From the NCBI GenBank assembly GCA_910589115.1, contig CAJUSB010000055.1, positions 1 to 20,775 of the forward strand: 20,775 nt of DNA, read 5' to 3'. The stretch comes from an uncultured Clostridia bacterium (lineage in GTDB: Bacteria > Bacillota > Clostridia > Oscillospirales > Butyricicoccaceae). Each line of letters opens with the position of its first letter. Position 1 is the first letter of the stretch. The notes beneath the pieces are model-generated. The model searched no databases and was not told where the DNA came from. It saw nothing but the letters and a program-made list of their open reading frames with translations. Of the stretch, positions 6,999-14,239 are shown piece by piece. The position numbers and the translations under genes were made by a program.

Positions 6999-7630
6999 AC
7001 CTCGATTCCCAGCGCCTCCGCCGCGAATTTTACGGTACTGTCGATCCCCTTGGTGCCGTCGATGGGTTTCAGCTTGCCCTGTTTTCCATAGTAACCAATG
7101 AGCGGCTCTGTCGTCTCATGGTAGGTGTTCAGACGGGCCTGTACAACCTCCGGCTTGTCATCCGCACGGACCACTAACGGGTCGCCGCACGCATCACATA
7201 CGCCTTCGGTCTTGGGCGGGAAGTACTCAGTATGGTATGTTGCACCACACTTCAGACATACGCGCCGCCCGCTCATTCGCTGGGTGATCACGTCGTCCGG
7301 TACCTCAAGGCTGAGCGCACAGTCAATAGATGCAATCTTATCAAGCGCCTTCGCCTGCGGAATGGTGCGCGGGAAGCCATCCAGGATATACCCTTTCGCA
7401 CAGTCAGGCTGTGCAATGCGGTCGGCCAGCAGATCAATGACCAGCTGGTCAGGTACCAGCTTGCCCTCATCCATGAACGCTTTCGCCTGTTTGCCAAGCG
7501 CAGTGCCGTTCTTGATGGCCTCTCGGAGAATGTTTCCGGTTGATACAGACGGCACACCCATCTTTTCGATCAGAATCGCCGCCAAAGTGCCTTTGCCTGC
7601 GCCAGGTGCGCCGAGCAAAATCAAATTCAT
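6995..7630 (-). CDS. adk: Adenylate kinase, zinc-type LID
   Basis: The enzyme interconverts ATP + AMP and 2 ADP. The protein is 211 residues. The P-loop GAPGAGKGT is at 7-15, DGFPRT at 84-89 and the LID domain at about 120-155. The LID carries Cys125, Cys128, Cys145 and Cys148 in two CxxC pairs, the structural zinc site of Gram-positive adenylate kinases. AAGGAGA precedes the ATG. The gap to secY upstream is 243 bp, unusually long for this pair, and holds a repeat and a possible promoter, so adk, map and downstream genes may have an extra transcription start. Confidence 0.97.
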   Translation of the reverse strand: MNLILLGAPGAGKGTLAAILIEKMGVPSVSTGNILREAIKNGTALGKQAKAFMDEGKLVPDQLVIDLLADRIAQPDCAKGYILDGFPRTIPQAKALDKIASIDCALSLEVPDDVITQRMSGRRVCLKCGATYHTEYFPPKTEGVCDACGDPLVVRADDKPEVVQARLNTYHETTEPLIGYYGKQGKLKPIDGTKGIDSTVKFAAEALGIEV

Positions 7631-7656
7631 TCCTAAGTTCTCTCCTTCCGCTTACC

Positions 7657-7677
7657 ATTATAGATTGTTCTGAACAA
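7657..7677 (-). promoter_or_regulatory. Possible internal promoter and operator-like palindrome before adk
   Basis: A consensus TATAAT reads on the minus strand at 7657-7662, 27 nt before the adk ATG. The -35 region is a T-run without a good TTGACA hexamer. Between them lies the perfect palindrome TTGTTC-T-GAACAA (7665-7677), placed where a repressor or activator could act. This is not the Gram-positive LexA site, which is GAAC-N4-GTTC. Confidence 0.35.
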
Positions 7678-7747
7678 AAAAGCTGTCGATTGCGCAAGGG
7701 ATAAAAACCGTTGCCATATTGGCCCAGGCGGCAGCCCAGCCCCCGTC

Positions 7748-7833
7748 CCACCCGCAGGCGAGAGGACGATGCGGAGCATCGTGGGGTCTGGGGCAAAGGC
7801 CCCAGCGGAAGTCCAGAGGGCAGCGCCCTTTGG
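7748..7833 (-). repeat. Structured repeat, family 2, between secY and adk
   Basis: Read on the minus strand this is the same three-hairpin element as at 4787-4888: CCAAAGGGC/GCCCTCTGG (7813-7833), CTGGGGC/GCCCCAG (7788-7805) and ACGATGC/GCATCGT (7766-7782), then the CGCCTGCGGGTGGGACGGGGG tail. The third stem differs from the other copy on both arms yet still pairs. It starts 41 nt after the secY stop and takes up much of the 243-bp gap. Confidence 0.75.
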
Positions 7834-7873
7834 CGCCGTCTGCGGAGGACATCCCGCCGTGGGGCGGCTCCGC

Positions 7874-9163
7874 TTACTCCAGGAAGCCCTTGTGGTGGCG
7901 CATCATCAGCTGCGCCTCGACCGCCTGCATCGTCTCCAGCGCTACGCCAACCACAATGATGATCGACGTGCCGCCAACTGCCACGTTCCGCAGGTTCGCA
8001 GAGAATGCGCCCACAATCAGCGGTACAATCGCTACAACCCCCAGGAAGAACGCACCAACCAGTACGACCTTGGACAGCGCCTTCATAATAAAGTCCGCCG
8101 TCGGCTTGCCCGGCCGGAAGCCCGGAATAAATCCGCCGTTCTTCTGTAGATTATTGGCAATTTCAATCGGGTTAAACTGGATTGACGCATAAAAATACGA
8201 AAAGCCTACAATTAACAACGCATACAGCACGATATAGAAGGGGCTTGTCTGCTGGAACAGCCCAAAAATCGCACTCGCTACCGGTCCCCGCTCCGCCGGC
8301 CAGAACATTTCAACCGTCGCAGGGATCGACAGAATGGACGAAGTGAAGATGATCGGCATAACGCCTGTTGCATTTACCTTGATCGGCAAATGCGTATTCT
8401 GCCCGCCGTAAACTTTGCGGCCAACAACCCGCTTCGCGTAGCTGATCGGGATGCGGCGCTCCGCATTCGACATATAGACAATAAAGCCCAGGATAAATAT
8501 ACCGATAAGCAGCATGACGATTGCTTCCACAATGCCGCGCACGCTTCCGCCCGAAACCATGTTCCAGAAGGTCTGGATCAGCTGCGGCCCGCGCGAAATA
8601 ATGCCCGCAAACAGGATGATAGAGATACCATTGCCAATGCCATGCTCAGTAATATGCTCGCCCAGCCACATGACGACCGCCGAACCCGCCATAAATGTCA
8701 GGATCAGCGTCACGACTGCCAGCCAGTGGGTCGTGGACAGCAGCTGGTAATTCCGCAGCATCACATAGTAGGAAAAGCCCTGAATCAGGCCGATAACCAC
8801 AGTCAGATAGCGTGTCCAGGACGCGATCTTGCGGCGGCCTTCCTCGCCTTCCTTCGCGATCGCTTCCAGCGCCGGTATCGCAACCGTGAGCAGCTGCAAA
8901 ATAATGGATGCATTGATATACGGACTGATCGACATCGCAAACAGCGTTGCATTCGCCAGGCCGCCGCCTGTGAAGATATTCAGGTAACTCAGCGCCGAAC
9001 CGGACTCCGAAAGCTGTGCAAACAGCTCGCCGAGCGCATTCGTATCAATGAACGGTACCGGGATGTTCGCGCCGATGCGGAACACCAGCAGGATCATCGC
9101 GGTGTACAGGATCTTCTTGCGCAGCTCCTGTACCTTCCAGGCATTTTTCAGGGTTTGAAACAC
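7874..9163 (-). CDS. secY: Preprotein translocase subunit SecY (GTG start)
   Basis: SecY is the membrane channel of the Sec translocon, moving unfolded proteins across or into the cytoplasmic membrane with SecE, SecG and SecA. The protein is 429 residues with ten hydrophobic segments. Landmarks are the early RIGANIPVPFID segment, the plug-region LNIFTGGGLAN, SISPYINASIILQLL and the C5-loop GFIPGFRPGKPT. It starts at GTG 9163 with GAGGTG 8 nt upstream, 2 nt after the rplO stop, so coupling is likely. Its stop is followed by a short hairpin stretch and then a family 2 repeat. Confidence 0.97.
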   Translation of the reverse strand: MFQTLKNAWKVQELRKKILYTAMILLVFRIGANIPVPFIDTNALGELFAQLSESGSALSYLNIFTGGGLANATLFAMSISPYINASIILQLLTVAIPALEAIAKEGEEGRRKIASWTRYLTVVIGLIQGFSYYVMLRNYQLLSTTHWLAVVTLILTFMAGSAVVMWLGEHITEHGIGNGISIILFAGIISRGPQLIQTFWNMVSGGSVRGIVEAIVMLLIGIFILGFIVYMSNAERRIPISYAKRVVGRKVYGGQNTHLPIKVNATGVMPIIFTSSILSIPATVEMFWPAERGPVASAIFGLFQQTSPFYIVLYALLIVGFSYFYASIQFNPIEIANNLQKNGGFIPGFRPGKPTADFIMKALSKVVLVGAFFLGVVAIVPLIVGAFSANLRNVAVGGTSIIIVVGVALETMQAVEAQLMMRHHKGFLE

Positions 9164-9165
9164 GC

Positions 9166-9606
9166 TTAAATCACCTCAGCCTTTCCGCCCGCTGCTTCGA
9201 TCTTCTCCTTCGCAGAAGCGGAGAAAGCAGCTGCCTTGACGGTCAGCTTCTTAGTGAGGTCGCCGTTGCCCAGAATCTTGATGCCATCCTTTTCACGGGA
9301 GACAACGCCCGATTCGAGCAGCAGCTCGGTGGTGACTTCGGTGCCGTCCTCAAAACGGTTGAGGGCGGATACATTTACCGGCGCATACGTTGTGCCGAAA
9401 ATGTTGGTAAAGCCGCGCTTAGGCAGGCGGCGGGCGAGCGGCATCTGACCGCCCTCAAAACCAGCGCGTACACCGCCGCCGGACCGAGCCCACTGGCCCT
9501 TATGTCCGCGGCCGGCCGTCTTGCCGTTGCCGGAACCCGCGCCGCGGCCCTTGCGGTAAGGCTTCTTCGCGGAGCCCTCGGCGGGCTGCAGGTCATGAAG
9601 CTTCAT
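9166..9606 (-). CDS. rplO: 50S ribosomal protein L15
   Basis: L15 is a late-assembling 50S protein with a long Gly/Arg-rich extension reaching into the subunit. The protein is 146 residues. It starts MKLHDLQPAEGSAKKPYRKGR, followed by the family's glycine-rich GRGAGSGNGKTAGRGHKGQ segment, and has a globular C-terminal half. GAGGAGG precedes the ATG at 9606, and it begins 5 nt after the rpmD stop. Confidence 0.98.
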   Translation of the reverse strand: MKLHDLQPAEGSAKKPYRKGRGAGSGNGKTAGRGHKGQWARSGGGVRAGFEGGQMPLARRLPKRGFTNIFGTTYAPVNVSALNRFEDGTEVTTELLLESGVVSREKDGIKILGNGDLTKKLTVKAAAFSASAKEKIEAAGGKAEVI

Positions 9607-9611
9607 GGTCG

Positions 9612-9794
9612 TTACGCCTCCTCTACTACTTCCAGCAGGTAACCGATCTTAGCGATCTTGCCGCGTGTGCAGGCATTATCGGGCTGAACGGTTACGTCGT
9701 TGATCTTCTTCAAACCCAGAGCGTGGGCGGTTGCGATGTGTTTCTCAAGGCGGCCCGCCAGGCTCTTTTTCAGGGTAATTTTCATGTTCGCCAT
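9612..9794 (-). CDS. rpmD: 50S ribosomal protein L30
   Basis: L30 is a small 50S protein. I choose the ATG at 9794 (MANMKITLKKSLAGRLEKH), giving 60 residues. An ATG two codons earlier, at 9800, lies only 3 nt from AGGAGGGT, while 9794 has the usual 9-nt spacing; a third in-frame ATG is at MKITLKK. The KIAKIGYLLEVVE end is typical. It lies between rpsE and rplO with gaps of 14 and 5 nt. Confidence 0.95.
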   Translation of the reverse strand: MANMKITLKKSLAGRLEKHIATAHALGLKKINDVTVQPDNACTRGKIAKIGYLLEVVEEA

Positions 9795-9808
9795 TGTCAT
9801 TACCCTCC

Positions 9809-10312
9809 TTACAGTTCGCTGATATCTTTACCGCGCACCGCCGCGACCTGCGCCGCGTCACGCATGGACTTAAGCCCCTCGATCGTCGCAATGACGACAT
9901 TCTGAGGGTTGTTCGAGCGCAGGCACTTGGTACGGATATCCTTAATGCCTGCCATCTCGACCACGGCACGGACCGCGCCGCCTGCAATTACGCCGGTACC
10001 GGGTGCAGCGGGCTTGAGCAGCACGCGGCCTGCACCGAACTCACCGATAACCTCATGCGGGATGGTGCTGCCCTTGGTAGTAACCTTGATCAGGTTCTTC
10101 TTTGCAGCATCAATGCCCTTGCGGATCGCGTCCGGAACTTCGGCAGCCTTGCCGAGGCCGTAGCCTACGGTGCCCTTGCCGTCACCGACAACGATGAGCG
10201 CCGAGAATTTCATCACGCGGCCGCCCTTGACGGTCTTAGATACGCGGTTGAGCGCAACGACGGTTTCTTTGAACTCGTCCTCACGCTTGTCATTTCGATC
10301 AAACTTAGCCAT
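9809..10312 (-). CDS. rpsE: 30S ribosomal protein S5
   Basis: S5 lies at the mRNA entry side of the 30S and contributes to decoding fidelity and mRNA unwinding. The protein is 167 residues with EFKETVVALNRVSKTVKGGR, the S5 N-terminal dsRNA-binding-like domain, followed by GKGTVGYGLGKAAEVPDAIRKG and a C-terminal domain with KPAAPGTGVIAGGAVR. GGAGG precedes the ATG, 18 nt after rplR. Confidence 0.98.
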   Translation of the reverse strand: MAKFDRNDKREDEFKETVVALNRVSKTVKGGRVMKFSALIVVGDGKGTVGYGLGKAAEVPDAIRKGIDAAKKNLIKVTTKGSTIPHEVIGEFGAGRVLLKPAAPGTGVIAGGAVRAVVEMAGIKDIRTKCLRSNNPQNVVIATIEGLKSMRDAAQVAAVRGKDISEL

Positions 10313-10330
10313 GTTGAACCTCCTCCCGGC

Positions 10331-10690
10331 TTAAAACTGCAGGCCGCCCTCACGGGCGCCCTCTGCGAGTTCCTTGACCCGCCCGTGGTACAGATAGCCG
10401 CCGCGGTCAAACACGACGTTCTCGATGCCCTTGGCCTTGCAGCGCTCTGCAATCGCCTGGCCGATCTTCTTAGCGGCGTCTTTGTTGCCGCCGTACCCGG
10501 CGAAGTCCTTCTCTACAGTCGAAGCGGAGGCCAAGGTCACGCCGTTAACATCGTCAATGACCTGTGCATAGATATTTTTCGCGCTTCTGAACACATCAAG
10601 GCGGGGGCGTTCGGGTGTGCCGTTGACCTTGCTGCGTACTCTCTTATGGCGCTTCAGGCGCGCCTTATTGGAATCTTTCTTAGCAACCAT
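10331..10690 (-). CDS. rplR: 50S ribosomal protein L18
   Basis: L18 binds 5S rRNA and helps place it in the central protuberance with L5. The protein is 119 residues, with a basic N-terminus (KKDSNKARLKRHKRVRSK) and the conserved RPRLDVFRSAKNIYAQVIDD and FDRGGYLYHGRVKELAEGAREGGL segments. It lies 17 nt after rplF. Confidence 0.98.
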   Translation of the reverse strand: MVAKKDSNKARLKRHKRVRSKVNGTPERPRLDVFRSAKNIYAQVIDDVNGVTLASASTVEKDFAGYGGNKDAAKKIGQAIAERCKAKGIENVVFDRGGYLYHGRVKELAEGAREGGLQF

Positions 10691-10707
10691 TTAAGCCATC
10701 CCCTTTC

Positions 10708-11253
10708 TTACTTCTTCTTACTGCCGGTCTTACCTTCCTTGCGGCGGATGACCTCGTCAGAATACTTGATGCCCTTGCCCTTATAGGGTTCCGGCGGGCG
10801 CTTCTCGCGGATTTCGGCCGCGAACTGGCCGACCTTCTGCTTATCGGGGCCGGAAACGATGATTTTGTTTGCGTTAGGGCACTCGATAGTAATGCCGTCG
10901 ATCTCGGGCATTACGACCTGGTGGGAATAACCGAGGTTCATAACAAGATCCTTACCGGTCTTCTGGACGCGGTAACCGACGCCGTTGACGTCGAGCTCCT
11001 TTTTGAAGCCTTCGGTCACGCCGACGACCATGTTGTGGATGAGGCTGCGGGTCAGGCCGTGCAGGGCACGGTTCTGCTTCTCATCGTTGGGGCGGGTGAC
11101 GTGGATCTCGCTGCCCTCTACGGTAACAGTCATATTGGGATGGACGGTGCGTTTCAGTTCAACCTTGGGGCCCTTCACGGAAACCTCGCTGCCGTTTACG
11201 GTAACGGTCACGCCGGCGGGGATGGCGATGGGCATTCTGCCAATTCTCGACAT
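10708..11253 (-). CDS. rplF: 50S ribosomal protein L6
   Basis: L6 contacts 23S rRNA near the factor-binding site. The protein is 181 residues and starts MSRIGRMPIAIPAGVTV. Its two related alpha/beta domains end in the signature RPPEPYKGKGIKY at about 153-165, followed by a basic tail. GGAGGGA precedes the ATG. It begins 14 nt after rpsH. Confidence 0.98.
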   Translation of the reverse strand: MSRIGRMPIAIPAGVTVTVNGSEVSVKGPKVELKRTVHPNMTVTVEGSEIHVTRPNDEKQNRALHGLTRSLIHNMVVGVTEGFKKELDVNGVGYRVQKTGKDLVMNLGYSHQVVMPEIDGITIECPNANKIIVSGPDKQKVGQFAAEIREKRPPEPYKGKGIKYSDEVIRRKEGKTGSKKK

Positions 11254-11267
11254 AGTGAATTCCCTCC

Positions 11268-11666
11268 TTACCAGACGAACGCGAGGACTTCACCGCCGAC
11301 ATTGAGCTCGCGAGCCTTCTTGTCGGTCATGACGCCCTTAGAAGTGGAAACGATGGCAACGCCGAGGCCGCGCAGCACCTTCGGCAGCTCCTGTGCGCCC
11401 GCGTAGACGCGGAGGCCGGGCTTAGAAACGCGCTTAAGGCCGGTGATAGCCTTCTGACGGTTCTGCGTGTACTTAAGGGTGATGCGGATGATACCCTGTG
11501 TGCCGTCGTCGATGATCTGGAATGCTTTGATGTAGCCCTCGTCGAGCAGGATCTGCGCGATGGACTTTTTCATCTTGCTGGCCGGAACGTCCACGCTCTC
11601 GTGGCGTGCAGAGCCGGCGTTGCGGATACGGGTCAGCATATCCGCGATGGGGTCAGTGATCTGCAT
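11268..11666 (-). CDS. rpsH: 30S ribosomal protein S8
   Basis: S8 is a primary 16S rRNA-binding protein of the 30S central domain. In E. coli it represses the spc operon through its own mRNA. The protein is 132 residues with MQITDPIADMLTRIRNA at the start and STSKGVMTDKKAREL near the end, the 16S-binding signature. GAGGAG precedes the ATG. Upstream is an 822-bp gap from rpsN with repeats and a strong promoter candidate, so this may be the first gene of a separate transcript. Confidence 0.98.
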   Translation of the reverse strand: MQITDPIADMLTRIRNAGSARHESVDVPASKMKKSIAQILLDEGYIKAFQIIDDGTQGIIRITLKYTQNRQKAITGLKRVSKPGLRVYAGAQELPKVLRGLGVAIVSTSKGVMTDKKARELNVGGEVLAFVW

Positions 11667-11754
11667 TTACTTTTGCTCCTCTCGAAGTTAGGAGGCCGTT
11701 CAGGCAATCGTCCCGCCGATTATCCTGCGTTCCCCCCACTTTTCAGATTTGTCC

Positions 11755-11777
11755 CTGCCGCAGCCTTTCTGCGGCAG
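11755..11777 (-). other. Perfect hairpin in the rpsH leader
   Basis: CTGCCGCAG-ccttt-CTGCGGCAG forms a 9-bp perfect stem with a 5-nt loop, 89 nt before the rpsH start. It would be in the 5' leader of any transcript from the promoter at 12008. It could be part of an r-protein control structure or a piece of a repeat. Confidence 0.4.
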
Positions 11778-11834
11778 ACGCTGAGACGCTTCCGGCAAAT
11801 CGCCTTCGCAGCGAGCGCTCCTACGCGGAGTGCG

Positions 11835-11925
11835 CCAAAGGGCTTTGCCCTCTGGACTCCCACAATTTTTTCGAGAAAAAATTGAGTAAAAGCTTCCACT
11901 CGCCTGCGAGCGGGACGGGGGATAC
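11835..11925 (+). repeat. Structured repeat, family 2, in the rpsN-rpsH gap
   Basis: This copy reads CCAAAGGGC-ttt-GCCCTCTGG (11835-11855), then GGACTCCC, then an A/T stem CAATTTTTT-cgag-AAAAAATTG (11863-11884), GAGTAAAAG and a GC-rich CGCCTGCGAGCGGGACGGGGG tail. It matches the A/T-stem variant after rplQ, with compensating changes (CAA/TTG here, CGA/TCG there). It lies between the internal promoter and rpsH, so it would be in the mRNA leader. Confidence 0.7.
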
Positions 11926-11970
11926 CCTGTCCCCCTGCAATGCTTCAGGGATTTCCGAAAGAATATAACG

Positions 11971-12037
11971 AATTGTTGGTCCAAAGGGGTATTCAGACCA
12001 ACAATTTATTATAGCATGTTTTTGATGGCATTTTCAA
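11971..12037 (-). promoter_or_regulatory. Internal promoter and start-site palindrome upstream of rpsH
   Basis: On the minus strand TTGAAA (12032-12037) is 18 nt from a perfect TATAAT (12008-12013). The predicted start is near 12001. There an 11-bp perfect inverted repeat, AATTGTTGGTC (11971-11981) and GACCAACAATT (11996-12006), would put a hairpin at the extreme 5' end of the RNA or form an operator over the start. It stands 335 nt before rpsH, inside a repeat-filled gap. Confidence 0.65.
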
Positions 12038-12154
12038 GCGGCATTTCGCTGTATTTTTGCCCGAAAAACCGGCTTTTTGCAGTTGCTTTTGACAGTGCGG
12101 CGGACACTGCCCACGGCAGCGCCCTACCAAGAATCACAAAGGCACATCCAACGC

Positions 12155-12488
12155 AGTGCCCTGCACCGCAGCCAGCGGCCTCTGCCGCACCACCCTCAGC
12201 GCAGCCGCGCGTTCACAAACGCGCGGAACGCGGAACGGAGTGACGCGAAACCAAAGCGAGGCCCGCAGGGCGAGCTTGTCACCCCCGCGCCGCAGCGCGC
12301 ATGGAATCCGCCGCCTATGGCGGCGATCAAATCCGGCGACATGCGCGTCGGATTTGATTCCTTACGCCTTTGCAAGTGCCGCCAAAGGCGGCGCGCAGTC
12401 AAAGGCCGAGCCGTTGCACAGCCGCAGGCTGGGTCGGCGGAACCCCTTCGCCAAAAATCCGCAGATTTTTGGCGAGGCGCGGAGCGCC
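12155..12488. repeat. Family 1 structured repeat, copy B, abutting the rpsN stop codon
   Basis: This 334-bp element matches 5082-5506 apart from the 90-bp duplication there. Hairpins include CCGCGCGTT-caca-AACGCGCGG (12205-12226), GCCGCC-tat-GGCGGC (12310-12324), ATCAAATCCG ... CGGATTTGAT (12326-12358) and the TCGCCAAAAATC stem near 12450. Some loops differ from copy A while stems are kept. It ends exactly at the rpsN stop codon (12489-12491). I see no gene in it. Confidence 0.85.
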
Positions 12489-12674
12489 TTACCAGGACGC
12501 CTTCCGCACCCCCGGGATCTGTCCCTTGTACGCCAGCTCACGGAAGCAGATACGGCAGATGCCGTAGTTGCGCAGATATGCGTGCGGGCGGCCACAGATC
12601 TTGCAGCGGTTATAATGCCGGGTTGAGAACTTCGGAGTCTTCTGCTGCTTGAGTACCATTGCCTTCTTCGCCAT
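12489..12674 (-). CDS. rpsN: 30S ribosomal protein S14, type Z (zinc-binding)
   Basis: S14 is in the 30S head. The 61-residue form seen here is the zinc type, with Cys24, Cys27, Cys40 and Cys43 in two CxxC pairs (CKIC and CRIC), and ends IPGVRKASW. GGAGGAGG precedes the ATG, 14 nt after rplE. The family 1 repeat starts directly after its stop codon, replacing the usual short gap to rpsH. Confidence 0.98.
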   Translation of the reverse strand: MAKKAMVLKQQKTPKFSTRHYNRCKICGRPHAYLRNYGICRICFRELAYKGQIPGVRKASW

Positions 12675-12688
12675 GTGAATCCTCCTCC

Positions 12689-13231
12689 TTACTTCGCGAA
12701 CGGTGCGCCCAGCAGGCTGAGCAGCTCGCGCGCTTCTTCGTCGGCCTTCGCAGTCGTGCAGATCACAACGTCCATGCCGCGCACCTTATCAATCTGGTCA
12801 TATGAAATCTCGGGGAAGATCAGCTGCTCCTTCAGGCCCAACGCATAGTTCCCGCGCCCGTCAAACGCATCCGCACTAATGCCGCGGAAGTCGCGCACGC
12901 GCGGCAACGCTACATTGAACAGTCTGTCAAGGAATTCCCACATCCGGTCGCCCCGCAGCGTGACCTTCACGCCTACCGGCATACCCTCACGCAATTTGAA
13001 GTTCGCAACCGACTTCTTTGCGGTCGTAATCACCGGCTTCTGGCCCGTAATCGCTGTAATGTCGCGCACAACTGCCTCGAAAATCTTTGAGTTGTCGTGC
13101 GCTTCCTTGCCGCAGCCTACATTGACGACAATCTTGTCCAGCTTCGGGATCTGCATTACGCTCTTGTACTCGAATTTCTTCATCAGGGCGGGCGCGATCT
13201 CTGCGTTGTATTTATCCTTTAAATTCGGCAT
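12689..13231 (-). CDS. rplE: 50S ribosomal protein L5
   Basis: L5 binds 5S rRNA, forms the intersubunit bridge to S13 and contacts the P-site tRNA. The protein is 180 residues, starting MPNLKDKYNAEIAPALMKKF. It has the conserved KIVVNVGCGKEAHD, GQKPVITTAKKSVANFKLREG and RDFRGISADAFDGRGNYALG segments. The frame is open to 13378, inside rplX, but MPNLKD at 13231 has GGGAGGGAG upstream and gives the family length. Confidence 0.97.
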   Translation of the reverse strand: MPNLKDKYNAEIAPALMKKFEYKSVMQIPKLDKIVVNVGCGKEAHDNSKIFEAVVRDITAITGQKPVITTAKKSVANFKLREGMPVGVKVTLRGDRMWEFLDRLFNVALPRVRDFRGISADAFDGRGNYALGLKEQLIFPEISYDQIDKVRGMDVVICTTAKADEEARELLSLLGAPFAK

Positions 13232-13250
13232 AGCTTCGGTTCTCCCTCCC

Positions 13251-13568
13251 TTACAGTGTCTCGCCGCAGTGCTTGCATACTGCGGCCTTCTTGCCGTCCG
13301 CCAGCAGCTTGTGCGCCGGACGCGTCGGCTTGTCGCACTTCGGGCATACGCGCATGACCTTGCACGCACGCAGCGCACCCTCGCGCTTCACAATGCCGCC
13401 CGTCTCGCCCTGGCGGCGCGGCTTTACATGGCACGTCAGCATGTTGATGCCCTCAAGCACAACCATGCCCTTCTTAACGTCTACCGAAAGGACTTTGCCG
13501 CGCTTGCCCTTCTCCTTGCCGGAAAGGACAACGGCGGTATCGCCCGTCTTTACATGCAGTGTATTCAT
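13251..13568 (-). CDS. rplX: 50S ribosomal protein L24
   Basis: L24 is an assembly-initiating 50S protein near the exit tunnel. The protein is 105 residues with an N-terminal KOW motif (HVKTGDTAVVLSGKEKGKRG). The C-terminus has two CxxC pairs, Cys75/Cys78 and Cys98/Cys101, a zinc-ribbon-like end seen in some L24 proteins. It starts 17 nt after rplN with AGGAGGG upstream. Confidence 0.97.
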   Translation of the reverse strand: MNTLHVKTGDTAVVLSGKEKGKRGKVLSVDVKKGMVVLEGINMLTCHVKPRRQGETGGIVKREGALRACKVMRVCPKCDKPTRPAHKLLADGKKAAVCKHCGETL

Positions 13569-13585
13569 AATTTCCGCGGCCCTCC

Positions 13586-13954
13586 TTACAGTACTTCCGG
13601 CGCCAGCGACAGGATCTTCATGTAGTCCTTGTCGCGCAGCTCACGTGCCACAGGCCCAAAAATACGGGTGCCTCTGGGGTTCTTATCCTCACGGATGATG
13701 ACCGCCGCATTCTCGTCAAAACGGATATAGCTGCCGTCTGCACGGCGCAGGCCCTTCACCGAACGCACGATGACGGCCTTCACTACGTCGCCCTTCTTTA
13801 CACCGCCGCCCGGCGTCGCCTTGCGCACTGAGCAGACAATGACGTCGCCGATATTACCGTACCGGCGGGTGGAGCCACCGAGCACACGGATGCACTTGAG
13901 CTCCTTCGCGCCGCTGTTGTCCGCCGCGCGCAGAAAAGTTTCCTGCTGGATCAT
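13586..13954 (-). CDS. rplN: 50S ribosomal protein L14
   Basis: L14 lies at the subunit interface and is contacted by the silencing factor RsfS. The protein is 122 residues, the standard length. Family motifs are MIQQETFLRAADNSGAKELK, GDVIVCSVRKATPGGGVKKGDV and RGTRIFGPVARELRDK. GGAGGAG precedes the ATG, 12 nt after rpsQ. Confidence 0.98.
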   Translation of the reverse strand: MIQQETFLRAADNSGAKELKCIRVLGGSTRRYGNIGDVIVCSVRKATPGGGVKKGDVVKAVIVRSVKGLRRADGSYIRFDENAAVIIREDKNPRGTRIFGPVARELRDKDYMKILSLAPEVL

Positions 13955-13966
13955 GTGCTCTCCTCC

Positions 13967-14224
13967 TTACTTCGCCTTCTCAATGATCTCGACCAGACGC
14001 CATCTCTTGTCCTTGGAAAGCGGGCGGGTCTCCATCACCTTCACCTTGTCGCCGATGCGGCATTCGTTCTTTTCGTCATGCGCTTTCAGCTTATAGGTGC
14101 GTTTGATAACCTTCTTATACAGAGGATGCTGTACGCTGTCCTCAATCGCCACGACAATGGTCTTGTCCATCTTATCCGATACGACCTTGCCGGTTCTGGT
14201 TTTGCGTAACGCTCTCTCGCTCAA
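13967..14224 (-). CDS. rpsQ: 30S ribosomal protein S17 (TTG start)
   Basis: S17 binds the 5' domain of 16S rRNA early in assembly. The protein is 85 residues with an OB-fold, including TGKVVSDKMDKTIVVAIED and KLKAHDEKNECRIGDKVKVMETRPLSK. The start is TTG at 14224, with GGAGGT at the proper distance; it encodes MSERALRKTRTG. A rare start codon in an r-protein gene may reduce initiation. It lies 15 nt after rpmC. Confidence 0.96.
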   Translation of the reverse strand: MSERALRKTRTGKVVSDKMDKTIVVAIEDSVQHPLYKKVIKRTYKLKAHDEKNECRIGDKVKVMETRPLSKDKRWRLVEIIEKAK

Positions 14225-14239
14225 CTTCGCTTACCTCCC

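Noticed and set aside
13251..13378. N-terminal extension of L5 overlapping rplX
   Set aside because: The extension is Arg/Cys-rich frame-shifted rplX sequence; the ATG at 13231 has a ribosome binding site and gives the family length.
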